From Siphonodentalium dalli (lineage: Eukaryota > Mollusca > Scaphopoda > Gadilida > Siphonodentaliidae): a stretch of 64,000 nt of DNA. The stretch spans positions 53,067,949 to 53,131,948 of the forward strand of contig CP136065.1 of assembly GCA_032622095.1 (NCBI GenBank). The letters are read 5' to 3'. This document shows, piece after piece, positions 18,804 through 31,423 of the stretch. The notes beneath the pieces were generated by a model. The model was not told the DNA's origin. It saw only the letters and a program-made list of their open reading frames with translations, and ran no database searches. Position numbers and translations under genes: made by a program. Position 1 is the stretch's first letter; the number at the start of each line of letters is the position of its first letter.

Positions 18804-21732
18804 GGCACAGTCGTGATCACCGTTGAAGAATAACAACCTATCTGGAATATGCCGAAGCAGTTTGTGCTTTTCGAAACTCCAGGCAACAAAACAAGTCCTG
18901 GAGATGCTACTCCTCTGAATTGGTTACAATGTTTCATTTGCCAGAAGGAAGCTGATTCTCCGTTGCTTCGTCCTGGTGGTGTTCAATCAGACTACACGTA
19001 CTTAGCACGAAATATAGATGCTCTTGAAGAACTCGGACGATTGCCTCCCGAACTGTATTACGAAAAACTGAAAGGTGACACCAGTGTTCTGGACAACTTA
19101 ACTAAAAATGCAGCAAGGTATCACAAAAATTGTTATTATAAATTCACTAATGAGAAACTGGAGCGTGCTCGGAAAAGATGTGCACTCATATCAAGCGGCC
19201 CAAGTAAAAAAAAAAGACTCGATCGACACTCGCAATTATTCCAGAGTCACTTACTGCTGACATTTGCGTTTTCTGTGATAGGACTGGAGGTGAACTTCAT
19301 AAAGCACAGACCAAAGATATAGACAATAACGTCCGGAATTGTGCTCTTGTTCTTGTGACTCTAAGATGCTGACGAAACTAGCTGTCTCCTATATGCATAC
19401 ACAAGATGCCATGTACCACTTGGATTGTTTAGTGTCATTTTATAATAGGTCACGTAAAGCTTCTAAGCTACATGCACCCATTGATGGCAAAGTCATTCTT
19501 CCAAATGAAGCTCTTGCTTTGGCTGAGTTGGCCAATAATATTGAGGATTCTCGATACATACAAGGGAGTAGCGTTGTTGAATTTGTACGTGCGATCATTG
19601 AGAATGGGAGATTTTCCGCTGCATCTGGACTGCCTGGATCGCATGATGCCATGGTTTTTTATCTTTCGATCATGTACACTATTCACGTTGGCTCACCATA
19701 CATATCAGGGATATGACACAATTGGAACATCAACACCCAACTGTTGACAAGGAGTTCATGGAATGCAAGTTTGGGGTACAGCAAGTTCTCCGTAATATCA
19801 TTAGACCAATCACATGAGCAATCAAACAAAGTCATCAAAGGTGGCGGTGCAGTTGGATTGACGGAAAACCCTGTAGCATTCGAAAGGTAGATGTCAGTAG
19901 GACCAGAATTCGCCAGGATCACAAATGAGTTTGAGTGTGTAGGAATTCCGGATAGTACTGAGCTTCATGAGTCACCAGAGAAGACACAGTAGTGTTTTCT
20001 GAAAGATGTCTCTGATCTTGTCACCACCTTCGCAGATGTTGGGAATCCTTTTATGGAGGAGAGCAGTGATTTGTTCCGCCTTGATAATTTAAACTGCCAA
20101 CCCCCAAATGTTGTGACAACATTTAGAATTGCACAATCAATAGGACGGAAGAATTATAACGATTTTGTAGATCAGAGAATTGCAAATGGCAGAGACAACA
20201 TCCCGCTGACAGATCCAATAAAGAAGTTGTCACTTCCCACCTTTAGTAGTAGACTACGAAAGTCTACAAAACAACGAGACAGTTGAAGAATGTCTGCCTC
20301 CTTTTCTCTAGATTTTATATAGCATGGCAGGTGAGAGACGGCAACCTTGAACAATTTTTCTTACATGAAAATCAATCCAGTCCACCTGTCTTATCTTTTC
20401 AATGTAAACTGAGAAGTGGGAACAAATCGGACCTTCTATCTTGCTTAGAACCACTAATTTGCATAGCCGCTGGAGATAAAGGTCCTTCGGTGTCAATGAT
20501 TGTTCTTGATGGGGCAGAAATTGTGAACATGGTCAAACCTTGAGTGCCATCTACGGTGGCTGACTATGCAGATAAGACCTTCATACCTTATATATTGTCA
20601 GTCGTCGAAAAGGTTGAAAGGCAGGATTTGGTATGGGATAAGTACCTGGGAAACAGTCTGAAGTTAGGATTGAGAGAATGTCGGGGTCAGGGTGATCGCC
20701 GACGAGTGTCAGATAAGGGGTTCATACCTGTAAAGTGTCCATCATTTCTGAGGAATTCTGGGAACAAAGAAGAGTTGTTCGCCTTCTTGTCGAACCGTCT
20801 GTTAAAGCATGAGTTCCACAACAAAGAGTTATTCATCACGAAGGGTGGCAATGTTATAAATACACATGGATGGAAAAATGAATGTATCGACCCTTGTGAT
20901 CATGAAGAGGCAGACTGTAGAATGTTACTACATGTTGCACACGGAATTTCAAATGGACATTCGCGAATACGAATACGAACGGTTGACACCGACGTTGTAG
21001 TTCTTGCTGTTTCATATGCCAAGGAACTTAACATCACTGAACTTTGGGTGGCCTTTGGTGTTGGAAAGAATTTCCGATATATACCAGTACACTATATTGC
21101 AGTGCCATTAGGTCCGAATAAATCGAAGGCCTTGCTTGGTTTCCATGCTTTAACGGGATCAGATACAACATCTTCACTATCCGGTAAAGGGAAGAAATCT
21201 ACATGGGGTACATGGGAATCATACCCGGAACTCACAGAAGCATGTTTGTCTATCAGCCGACACCCACCGATTTTCGACGATAATCATTTGAAGATGTGTG
21301 AACGCTTCATGGTCCTTTTGTATTATATTCAAAAACCTGCGAATCATTGACGGTGAATGAGGCCAGAAGGTTACTGTTTCCACAACACAGATCGCTTGAT
21401 AGTATCCCACCAACACTAGGTGCCCTCAACGAACATATCAGGCGCTCAGTATTCAAGCTGTATGTGTGTGTGGGGACAAGCTACTTTATCAACATAATTT
21501 TCCCAGTCCATTAGATTGGGGGTGGAAATCATCATGCTCCGGTGTTTATGAACGCTTATGGACTGAATTACCAGAAGCGAGTGATGCATGTTATGAACTC
21601 ATCAGGTGTGGCTGCAAAAAGGCTTGCAGGAGTTCATGTAAATGTTCAAAAGCAAACTTGAGCTGCACTGCTTTGTGTGTTTGTGGTGGACAATGTTATG
21701 TTGCGGACAATCACCTAACTAGAAACATGTGA
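18804..21732 (+). pseudogene. Broken copy of the multicopy FHALTG / CXC-tail protein family (transposon-associated, function unknown)
   Basis: An acceptor-like TTTTTTTTCTTTCAG precedes ATG at 18849. Pieces follow in family order but in changing frames. Frame 1: MPKQFVLFETPG, CFICQ, NCYYKF (18849-19203). After a frameshift near the A-run at 19204: ICVFCDRTGGELHKA (about 19262-19310). After another near 19365: MYHLDCLVSFYNRSRKA to about 19640. Then DQSHEQSNK, GGGAVGLTENP and NPFMEES (19750-20286), with in-frame TAG at 19888 and 19990. Then a shift into LLFSRFYIAWQVRDGNLEQF and, past TGA at 20541, the long open part to 21350 with EEADCRMLLH, VDTDVVVLA and FHALTGSDTTSSLSGKGKK. Finally CGCKKACRSSCKC (21607-21690), a Tesmin/TSO1-like CXC segment. 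The spaced acidic residues (EEAD, DTD) recall PIN/FEN-type nucleases; that is inference. At least five frame changes and three stops make it non-functional. Confidence 0.8.
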
Positions 21733-22936
21733 TGTCACTGTTTGTTTGTCATCTGTAAAGATGTTCGGCATCACTATAGTTAATGATACTACTTTTACCT
21801 TTCTGTCTGGTACTCAACTTGACAGTACAATTCCTTTTATGTCAAACATGGAAGCATTCCATTTGTGCAAACCCAATTGATATAGTTATTTTTTCAACAT
21901 GTTGGGACAAATTCACATGTAATGGCAAAGATAGATCCATAGTTTTTTCGACCAATAAACGCTCTCTATTGAACTGTTTACCTTTAAGTTCCATCAACAT
22001 TTCTACAATTATCCAAGCAACCTAATGAGTACAATATTATTCATCAACTCATTCTTAGATAGTTCGGTCAAACTAATACTAAAAGAACATTACTTTTATA
22101 TTCATATAATACCCAGAAAATAGACACTGCGGTAATTGAAAAATATGCTACAAAACTCACAAATATTCTCATCTGTTGGATGTTTCACAAACAATCTGGA
22201 TTAGAGTATATATCAAATGAGTTCTCTTCATATTAAATTCAATAAAACCACTCATATCTATACAAATTTCCAAAAATAAAAAATTGTGGCGAAATTGTGA
22301 ACAAAATCTTTAAAAAATAAAAATAAAAACATATCAATATTGTTTTTATTCCCAACTAAGCGTCAGGACTTCTGAAAAGGATTATATCGAAAACTGCTTT
22401 GGAACAAGCATCAACTATGACTGAATGTTATTTTTATTTTATTTTAGGGGGTGTTCTACTTCCGGTCAATTTATTTCTAGGTTCCACTCACTGAAAAGCT
22501 GGAACCAGCTAGATTCTCATTTAGAATATGTTAAACTACATCTGTGCCAAACTTTGGTGCTTCTATCAAAAAGTGAACGATTTTTATGTTTTCATATAAT
22601 TACCCCCCCCCCCCCCCCCCCCCCACTAAATGGATTTAAGCTCACAATGGCTGAAGGGATCACTCTCACCAAAGCAAGTTATGATGGTACGTAGGTTTTG
22701 AAAATGTGCTGAAGGGTACACAGGATTTAAGTTTGTTTAAGTTCATTTTAATTTTCATTGGAATATCTTCTCTTACAGAAATCATGGCAGACACGAAAAC
22801 TAAACTAAACGAGATTTCAAAACCTGTGTACACTTCAGCACATTTTAAAAACCTGTGTACCCGTCAGCACTTATTTTGGTGCGAGTGTCCCCTTCAGCCT
22901 CAATGTGGGATTATTTCATAATCAAATATGTCCAAT
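21733..22936. other. No gene; poly-C tract at about 22603-22624
   Basis: May hold the 3' flank of the broken gene on its left. A run of about 22 C, ending ..CCCCACTAAATGG, lies at 22603-22624; an ORF that reads it as polyproline is an artefact. Confidence 0.4.
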
Positions 22937-23010
22937 ATGAATCAATGTGAATATTTAGGTCCAATATGAACCTACATGTATCTGAATATATAGGTCCAAT
23001 ATGAACATAT
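22937..23010. repeat. Short tandem of ~35-bp unit (TAGGTCCAATATGAAC)
   Basis: Three units of (T)AGGTCCAATATGAAC separated by CTACATGTATCTGAATATA-type text. It is the reverse complement of the unit at 23325-23390 and 23886-23935 (GGTTCATATTGGACCTAAATA). Confidence 0.6.
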
Positions 23011-23215
23011 TAACACGAGGATAAGTTGAAATTGAACATCGCGATCAACTGACAGTGTTATTGCGTCTGTGGCCTTGCACTTTTGCAATCTACCAAACAA
23101 CATATAGAAGTTTGGAGATATGATTGGAATCGATAGTTGCGAATAGTAATCATTCTCCCATCCGTCTACGTCGGACCAGTGGCCCGAGATGTTTATTTAG
23201 ATATTCGAAGTGGCC

Positions 23216-23390
23216 AGCAGATAGCAATGTGTGTCTGCATTAAGATTGATGATAGGTTCAGACTGCCCTCGCTTTCTAGTCCATTAACCCTCTTTCGTCA
23301 CTATCCAACATATCCTCATGAAAATAGGTTCATATTGGACCTAAATATTCAGATACATGTAGGTTCATATTGGACCTAAATATTCACATA
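23216..23390. repeat. Direct duplication, copy 1 (repeated at 23777-23935)
   Basis: CAGATAGCAATGTGTG.CTGCATTAAGATTGATGATAGG through GGTTCATATTGGACC, about 160 bp, repeated about 560 bp to the right with few differences. A fainter version is near 25010. Confidence 0.65.
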
Positions 23391-23776
23391 CGCATACGTT
23401 CTGAATGTCTAAATTGGTAAAACCTAACTATGTACCACGGTCCCATCTTTTACTGAAACTACCCGTATGGGACAATCATGATCCTGAAAAGTTTTAACTT
23501 CCCACGTATATGAATTTCCTTTATGATGGTGCGTGATTTACAATACTGGTACGCATACGCTTGTCATATAGTATGCTTATATTTTCTAAATTTCAAAACA
23601 CCAAGCATACGTCTGTTATGCTCCTGTTTTTCATTTATCTGACTACTAAATTTCCAAGTGGCGCTTCGGAATGTGTACCTAGATTTTATATACCTTTGTC
23701 CATGTTACCGAAGACAGGTTTACCCCTGTATTCTGCGGTGTTCCCAGCCCCCCTGGATCTCTATATTTTTACAACA

Positions 23777-23935
23777 GATAGCAATGTGTGGCTGCATTAA
23801 GATTGATGATAGGTTCAGACTGTCCTCGCTTTCTAGTCCAGTAACCCTCTTTCGTCACTATCCAACACATACTCGTGAAAATAGGTTCATATTTGACCTA
23901 AATATTCAGATACATGTAGGTTCATATTGGACTGG
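23777..23935. repeat. Direct duplication, copy 2
   Basis: Second copy of 23216-23390, ending at GGTTCATATTGGAC. Followed at once by the repeat fragment at 23970-24170. Confidence 0.65.
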
Positions 23936-23969
23936 TCTTATTCTGAAATAACCCCATAGCGAGCTTATA

Positions 23970-24170
23970 CCATGTTATTTCGTGTTATGGCGCGGGCCTC
24001 AGTTTAAACATATTATAAAGGACGTGGATATGATAAGTCGTGTAGATGAAAACAGAAAGATTACATAATGCCAATATGGGCTTATTCCGCATGGAAATAG
24101 TCCCATATTTGACTGTTTTAAAATCAGCGTTTTATGTCCATATAGAGCGTATATTGAGGTTAAGTTAGCG
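23970..24170 (+). repeat. Dispersed repeat (partner of 17290-17490)
   Basis: ATTTCGTGTTATGGCGCGGGCC, then TGCCAATATGGGCTTATTCC and GAGCGTATATTGAGGTTAA. Matches 17290-17490 in the opposite orientation. Confidence 0.5.
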
Positions 24171-26068
24171 TGCTGCAGTAGTATCCATAATATCCGTAAT
24201 CTCCGACCAATTGATTATCCATTATCTCCAACACGTTTATTGTATAATCCATGATTTCCAAATCCAGTCTATTATAAACTTATAAGTGCATTTGAATATA
24301 TGGGTCTGAATGTTATCGATGAATACTAGTATAAGATTTACGGTTGTCAGCAGATTGTTGTCGAGTCCATTGTAGCGTAATTATGTTCTTGGGTGCATTT
24401 AATCATTAAAGGTACTCAATCCCTTTCAGACGGTCCCCATATCATCTAGTTACAAGAACAACATAATTTCTTAAAAATAAGCTCTTTTTTTTATCAGAAT
24501 CGATTAATTACAACAAAATAACCTCTGTCAACATTTTGTTCAACGAAATATGGCCGTATTATCACTTTCTTATCACGAAATTTGCCGCATTACCACTTGA
24601 TTTTTGAGTTATCCATCTTCATCCGCAATTTTTCCAACACAATCGGTTTGACGACTCGTTTCTGGGTCACAAATAATTAAACATTTCGAGAAATATCAAA
24701 AATCGATATCTGATCACTCTGAGCTTTGATGGGCGGGTACCTCGACTCGAATGAAATATTTTTCAGCCCGAGGCCAAAGAAATAGTCATTTGGCAGCATT
24801 AATTTGGATTATGCATCGTTAATCTGCAATTGAGCCACACGATAAATATAAAATTCACGCTTCTCCTGAGATTTGGAAACCCTGGGTACTTAACTCTCAC
24901 AAGGCTACGATTTTAAGAGAGATACAAACAACGTAACCAGAGTCAGTTAAGCATCAGCATGCCATTCGTTGAAACTAGAAACGAGACATGACATTCGAAG
25001 TAGCCATCAGCTAGCAATGTGATTCTGCAATAACGTTGGTGGTTCACATCGACATCGTTTTACATATCATTGACCTCTTGTACATTGTTGTGTCTTCTAT
25101 TTTGAAAGTTTTTTTAATCTGTTATTTTTAACCACCTGGAATATTTGGCGGCCAAGCAATTATTCAACGAGCCGCCCGATATACTCTCGATACCAAATTG
25201 CATTGAACAAAATGTTAACATATAACACGTTTTGGAAAAGTTTATACTAGAGTTGACAGTGATTAGCATTATTTTTGGGTAATTAATCGATTCTGATAAC
25301 TAAATCGCCTTTTAAAGAACTGTTGTTGCTGTTGAATCTGATGATACGGGGATTATCACAATTTGTACCTTTAATGTGCCCATGTGTTAGAACTAATTAT
25401 TTTCTTTTATAAAAACCGTACATATGACTGTTTTAAGGTGTCAACTCCGATAGGTGTTTCTTAAAAAAGGGCAATTCAACGGACATACGTACTCGCCCAA
25501 ATAGAGGTTTCACATTCCGCAAAACACGCCTTGTCTCCTATTACATTAAACTTCATTATTTGAATTCCACGACATAATATTTAAGAGACTCATGGGACAG
25601 TTGTTTTCAATGAAACTGATTCTTCTACTTGCTATGACCCAATTCCGAGACCGTAGAATTATCTTTCTACGTCCAATGACTATATTCGTCAGGGTGCTGG
25701 CGCCAACACATTTTATTGCAAACACAATAAATGTCTCGATCCAACAAATTTATTAATATCCAGATATAAAAGGTTTTTTTTGTATTATATGTATATTAAT
25801 TTTATATCTCACGTGATCCATTACTGTGTGTGCCACGAATATCTCTCCGGTTTTGAACAATCAGTTCAGTCATTGTGTTAGCAGTTTTCTAGACCATGGA
25901 CATGCTTTTAGCATTTAGAACATCTTATGGTATTTGGTATAGAACTAGTCAGCGGAAAGCTCCCATAACGACCGTACAAGTCGGTGGGTGTTGACCACAA
26001 TTTAATGTATGGATGCATCCGTTCAATGGCATCTTTGAACAAATGGACATTTGTTACTACCCATGGTC
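24171..26068. other. No gene recognised
   Basis: AT-rich; only short ORFs with no recognisable features. No repeat boundaries seen except the faint AGCTAGCAATGTGATTCTGCA echo near 25010. Confidence 0.25.
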
Positions 26069-26540
26069 CACGTTAGCAAGCCTGATTATAGGGTGCCTGT
26101 CATTTGCAGAATGAGGTCCCCAGAGGGCGAATTTAGTGACGCTATCCCGCATAGCGGGCTAGCATCAATAAATTCACCCTCTGGGGACCTCATTCTGCTT
26201 AGGCCCAATCTTCTCTGGATAGTTTCTTTATTATCAAATTTCTGAAGAAACTTCTTCACATAGATTCTATTTCTTTTTAAGTTTAGTGTTTCTATATCCC
26301 CAAATTGGCAGACAACACATTGCATAATCGAAGTTCCCAATGTACATCACAGAATTCACCATTTGGGAACTTAGGTCTGAGTCTATATCTCCCATAGCAG
26401 ATGATGCCATGCAGAATGAGGTCCACAGAGGGTGAATTTGGTAATGCTAGCCCGCTATGTGGGATAGGGTCACTAACTTCACCCTCTGGGAACCTAATTC
26501 TGCAAATGACAGGCACACTAAACTTAGGCTTGCACGTTAG
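26069..26540. mobile_element. hAT-like MITE with long inverted repeats and perfect 8-bp target duplication
   Basis: CACGTTAG at 26069-26076 is exactly repeated at 26533-26540. Between them a 456-bp element begins CAAGCCTGATTATAG and ends as its near complement (..TAAACTTAGGCTTG). About 85-90 bases at each end pair, including GCAGAATGAGGTCC, GAGGG.GAA and GCGGGCTAGCA, so each end is also internally palindromic. An 8-bp duplication is typical of hAT transposons. No transposase. A decayed relative is at 30620-30965. Confidence 0.8.
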
Positions 26541-27289
26541 TCAATGACTCTGGTACATAAGTGTTTCCAGAACTGTTCTGTTATGCAAGCTATGATGAGG
26601 AAAAACCATCACAGAGGCTCCCATGAGCGAGATTAACTTGCAAAATAGCGTCAGTCTGAACTAGCTTTCTTGTGACATTCTATCGAGAGAGACCCAGCTG
26701 CTGACACATAGACCGTCGGGGATAATGGATGAAAAACTGGACATTACGATCTATCGTAGAACAGCCATACCCCGGTAGTGGCCGATATTACCATTTTTCG
26801 GGAGTTTGAGCTCTGGTTGGTAACACCTAGAAGGGTCACTTCAAATACATACACGTATATATTCATGGGAAGACCATTCTGTCTTCCGAGATGCCACACT
26901 GATATTCATGAACGAAAATATTGTTTTGTATGCTGTATGTGGTCTTTGACATATGAATAGTACATTCTTTGGGATTTTTTCGGAGCAAAATTCATTGAAA
27001 TATCATTGTCATTTCGTCACTTTAAAATGTTAGTCTGCCCTATATATGCGGATAATACATGTATATGCGCTATTTTAAAATGCAGTTGAATTACATGTCA
27101 TATCAGTCCATGGAATGCATTTCAGGTATACCTTCGATTAACCATCGTTGAAAATATCACTCAATTGCAATGTACTCTCGCTATTATTTTACAAAATGTA
27201 ATTCGCGACTTTTATTAACAAGGGTTACGTATCGGAAGATGTCTCTCGTCGAGTTATTTTGTCCGAAAGAGTGGATCTGTCGCAAAAGA
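26541..27289. other. No gene recognised
   Basis: Short ORFs only; nothing identifiable. Confidence 0.25.
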
Positions 27290-27765
27290 ATTATAGAAAT
27301 TGGTTAATAGCTCCCAACTAGAGGTGATCATAAACAAGCCTGTAAAGTTTCAAAACAATTCTCCAATAATTGTGGCTGAAAGGTGTACTGATGGATTCAC
27401 ATTTGAAATCCAAGATGGCTGCTGGCCATTTTTTTATACAAATTTCTAGAGGTCACCCCGATCCCTATGAAGTCTGTTGACGATTGGATGAGAAATATGA
27501 CATGTAAGGTGTTCTAAAGGATTTAGTCATACAAATAGTAAAAATCCAAGATGCCCGCTTGATAAATGGAAAGCACCCATCTAGAGGTCACTCAGGGGAT
27601 CCATATGAAGTTTGGTGATGATCGGATGAGGAGTTTGCTCTGAGTGTGTGTGCTGAAGGATTTAGTGATACAAAGAGTAAAATTCAAGATGGCTGCAGAC
27701 AGCCATGTTTTTCATCGAAAATCATTCAAATTCGATAGCTCCCATCTAGAGTTGATCCTAGACTC
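27290..27765. repeat. ~160-bp tandem array ('..GCCATG..' family), about three decayed units
   Basis: AATCCAAGATGGCTGCTGGCC, AGATGCCCGC and AAGATGGCTGCAGACAGCC recur with GATCGGATGAG-type spacers, as in 11970-12960. It passes directly into a different tandem family at 27766. Confidence 0.75.
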
Positions 27766-28335
27766 ATATACCAAGTATCGTGGGCATCGGTCAAAGTTTG
27801 TTTGAATTAACGGTCTCGAATGATCAAAATCGATAAAAAAAAAAGACAAATTAAGTCCCATAATTCTCGTACAAAAGATTGGACAAACCTGGTTTATATT
27901 GATATTGTTACAACAGACTCATATACCAAATATGAATGAAATCGATAAGTTTGTTTGAGTTATCGCGCTAACGGTCTCGAACGATCAAAATCGCAACAAC
28001 AAAAAAGAAGACAAACTAAGTCCAATAACTCTCGTACAAAAGATTGGATAAACCTGTTTATATTGATATTGTTGCAACAGACTCATATACCAAATATGAA
28101 TGAAATCGATCAACGTTTGTTCTAGTTATCGCTTACGGTCTCGAAGGATCAAAATCGCAACAACAAAAAATAGACAGTTTTAAGTCCCACAACTCTTGTA
28201 AAAATATTGGACAGACGTGGTTTTCGAACTCTTTCGAGATATTGTTGCAACAGACCCATATACCAAATATGAATGAAATCTGTTGACGTTTGTTGGAGAT
28301 ATCGCGCTAACGGTCTCTCGCCCGTCCGTCCAGAC
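27766..28335. repeat. ~165-bp tandem array (CAGACTCATATACCAAATATG family), four units
   Basis: CTCATATACCAA-type landmarks at about 27767, 27917, 28081 and CCCATATACCAA at 28255, with ATATCGCGCTAACGGTCTCG-type ends. The array finishes at CGCCCGTCCGTCC, another GACGG-type tract (reverse strand). Confidence 0.75.
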
Positions 28336-29055
28336 GATCGCCCGCTTACCGACCTCGCCAAACCATCAGTCGAGTATTTTGAAAAAAAACTCGACTAAGA
28401 ATTACAATAACCCGTCCCTGGTTGAAGATAAGAAATCCGATAGAACCAGCAACTTTGAAATAAGAAAACTCACCGACAAGTAACAGTATACTGTAGTTGG
28501 AATTGCTTGCAAATTCTCTAAAAAGCTACCAAGTGGGTTTGTGTATGTGAAATATGCATGATGTCGAAATTTATGTGGCAACGCTAGACTCATTACAAGT
28601 TGTGTCCAATGATCCTGATTGTTGGCAAATAAACAATCTCAGTACTATGACAACCAAATGCCATGCATCCTTTAGACAAAATACTCATTGAGGAGTAGGC
28701 CGTTTGTTGAACTTATCTGAACATTTCCCACTAAAGAATATGAATCCTGCTGCGCTTGTATTAGCTTCTCATCGGTCTGTCGTCTGATGTTATTACCCGA
28801 ACACCCCTCCAAGTGAATAATAAACCAGCCCAATATATACTTTATAACTGATTGGGGGATCCAATTTATTAAGGAAAGGGTTACGGCAACATAAATTTCC
28901 CACTCAAAATTGTAGTGATATCTTTATTGATGTTCAATCCGAGGTCGTTTGTCAAGATGTGCTATCGTTAAGAATGTACGGAATGATCCGGAACTTTCCG
29001 TGATCGTTCCTCATTATCAATCATACATTTAAACAGAGATTGGCTGTGCAAGGAT
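28336..29055. other. No gene recognised
   Basis: Only short ORFs with no recognisable features; no defined repeats. Confidence 0.25.
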
Positions 29056-29059
29056 CAAG

Positions 29060-29166
29060 GGGATATATAGTCAATACAATAATCGGTAAATTCCTGCAGC
29101 GTTGGGCGAAACGATAGACTGACCACACACGGCGAGCAACCAAGTTCTCGTTTTCGAAAACTGAAG
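29060..29166 (+). promoter_or_regulatory. Candidate promoter and non-coding first exon
   Basis: GGGGATATATAGTC (TATA-like, about 29063) lies some 100 bases before AACTGAAG|GTAAGAAT, a good donor match at about 29166. The intervening GC-rich stretch (CCACACACGGCGAGCAACC) differs from the AT-rich surroundings. No downstream exon was identified. Confidence 0.25.
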
Positions 29167-30590
29167 GTAAGAATATTTCAGCATATGCGTTGGCTGTGAT
29201 AATTTAAAAACTATTGATGAAATCTTTAAAACTTTTATCTTTCTGATTTGTTTAAATTTTAACATTTTTTACATGATTTTACATTGGAAGTCATCGACCG
29301 TCGCAGATAAATTAACGATGTCGCAACACATTAAAGATGCTCTGCCATAATATGTATGCTTTATATACCATAACATCGATATATATATATATGACCAATC
29401 AAAGTGTGGTTTTGATGACCAGATATCGACTTTCAAAAGAGGATACAGAGCGTCCACGTACGCTTCTGTCGCCACCGGTGTATACTGTGGGCCAAATTAT
29501 AAAATCTCATGTCCTATGTAGGTTTTATAAATAGATTGGGTCGCTTTAAAAGCTGTAGTACTATCCCGAATGCCGTTATTTTGGGACGCGTTAAAGCTTG
29601 TACTGCGACCCATACCGGTAAAAGCTGTAGTTGGAATTTCCAAGTTCGTGAAAGTTCTATTGACTATGACGATGATTTGAGAAGCTTTATTGTTTTAGGA
29701 TATTGTATAAATGTTAATCTGGCCGTGTCAAATTGAGCTATAGCGATGGGATATCTCGCAGGACAACACATTTCGGTTTTCGTGGGGTGTGTATTCGCTG
29801 GATGTCTTATAGTTGCAGTATGTAACCATTATGACCGCGTTAATTGCGTTCGACGTTTAGGTATGAACAATGGCTGGGCCATGCACTCTTGGCGGGAACA
29901 CAATACCTCCGATTATATTTGATCCGCATTTAGAAGCTTTCTGGTGTGGTGAATGAGAAACCTGCAGCAATAAGCCGTAGTTTTTTGTAATAATTTGAAG
30001 GATTAGTTGTTTTAACGGTGCATTCATGTAACCAATATATTTTATATTATAATTTATATTTATGGCTAATAATATGATATTGGTGGCGTTACCATTTCTG
30101 ACTATGGTTTTCTTGTATAGATTGTTTTAAATTAATCGCGATGTCTGTGTGATATGAATGATGGTGACTACAAGTATTTTTCCTTTTCTTTTACCTTGTA
30201 CGCAGGCAATTGGCTTATGAAATTCTGAGTTATTTCGTGTCAAATCAGACCATGGCTCTTTGCATAAATGCCATAAATCTGACCAGAAATTTGTTCGAGA
30301 AATATTTGTATTATAAAATGTGTTTCATAATATTTTCTGGTTGCAATAGGATCACTCACTCCTACCCATACAAATGCAACTGATATTTGCTTTGAACCAA
30401 AATTATTTTTATTATCCGCCAAAAAAGACGGATACCACCCCATTTCCGTCTGAATACTTGGAACTGTCTACAACCTGCAGTCATTACGCTCCTATGGGGA
30501 AACAAACTACTTCCAATAGACCTACGATCCTTTTGTTTATTATCCAGCTAAAAGAATAACAGCTGGCCGAACTCATATTTTAGAAGATAT
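29167..30590. other. No gene recognised; poly-G at about 30592-30605
   Basis: AT-rich. Short ORFs (for example 29509-29736) have no features I recognise. A G-run of about 14 follows ATATG at 30592-30605. Confidence 0.25.
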
Positions 30591-30619
30591 GGGGGGGGGG
30601 GGGGGTAATCAGACCTGAA

Positions 30620-30965
30620 AATATGGTGCCGGACGTTTGCAGAATGAGGTCCACAGAGGTAAATTCAGTGATGCTATGTGGGCTATCATAAATAAATTCA
30701 CCCTATTGTGACCTCAATCTGCTAGGCCTTATCTTTTTTTACTTTCTTTAGAAAACTTCTTTTTATTTTTAGTTTAGTTTCTCCATATCCCCAAAATGGC
30801 ATACGATACATTGCATAATTGATGTGCCCGATGGGTGCACATCACAACATTCACCAGTTGGGAACTTACATCTGAGTATAGGTTTCCCATAGCAGATGAG
30901 GCCTAAGCTGAATGATGCCAACTGATGGTGAATTTAGGGATGCTAGCCCGCTGTTTGAATTTGAG
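30620..30965. mobile_element. Decayed copy of the hAT-like MITE
   Basis: GTTTGCAGAATGAGGTCCACAGAGG, ATAAATTCACCCT and GCTAGCCCGCTGT appear in the same order as in 26069-26540, with many differences. Terminal CAAGCC and the target duplication are no longer visible. Confidence 0.6.
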
Positions 30966-31423
30966 GTTCGGCATCAGGAAAACTTTTATCAGGATCTCAA
31001 AGAAATGTGGTATGGATGTTTACCATAACCATGCTTAGGCTTATAATGAAGTACTGGAGTGTTAGTTTACAGTATTTGTCCTGGGATCCGCCCTGACTAT
31101 GCTTAAATATGCCACAGTTGTGCTATATAACATACATAGCATAATTCTTCTCGGCTACAAGTCACCATGACTTTTGGCCGGTTATAGATTTAAAGTGTGT
31201 TAAAAGTAATAACAGACGAGTGTGATCACTCATCAAATTGATATCTGATATCCCAAAGCTGTGAATCTAATGGCTCTTTAAAGGTTTTTGATGTCCTCAG
31301 CTTGAACTACAAACTCTGGCAAGTCATTCCACTGGTTGATAACACGTTCTATAAAGAATCTATAAAGGTCTATTAGTCTGGATCTTATATGTGTGCTCTC
31401 TCGTCCTCGCATCGGTCTTTCTT
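30966..31423. other. No gene recognised
   Basis: Nothing identifiable apart from short ORFs. Confidence 0.25.

Noticed and set aside
22603-22624. Homopolymer C/G runs (also 30592, 31989, 33579, 43920, 59779) as functional G-quadruplex sites
   Set aside because: Simple homopolymers are common in this DNA, are error-prone in sequencing, and show no conserved placement relative to genes.
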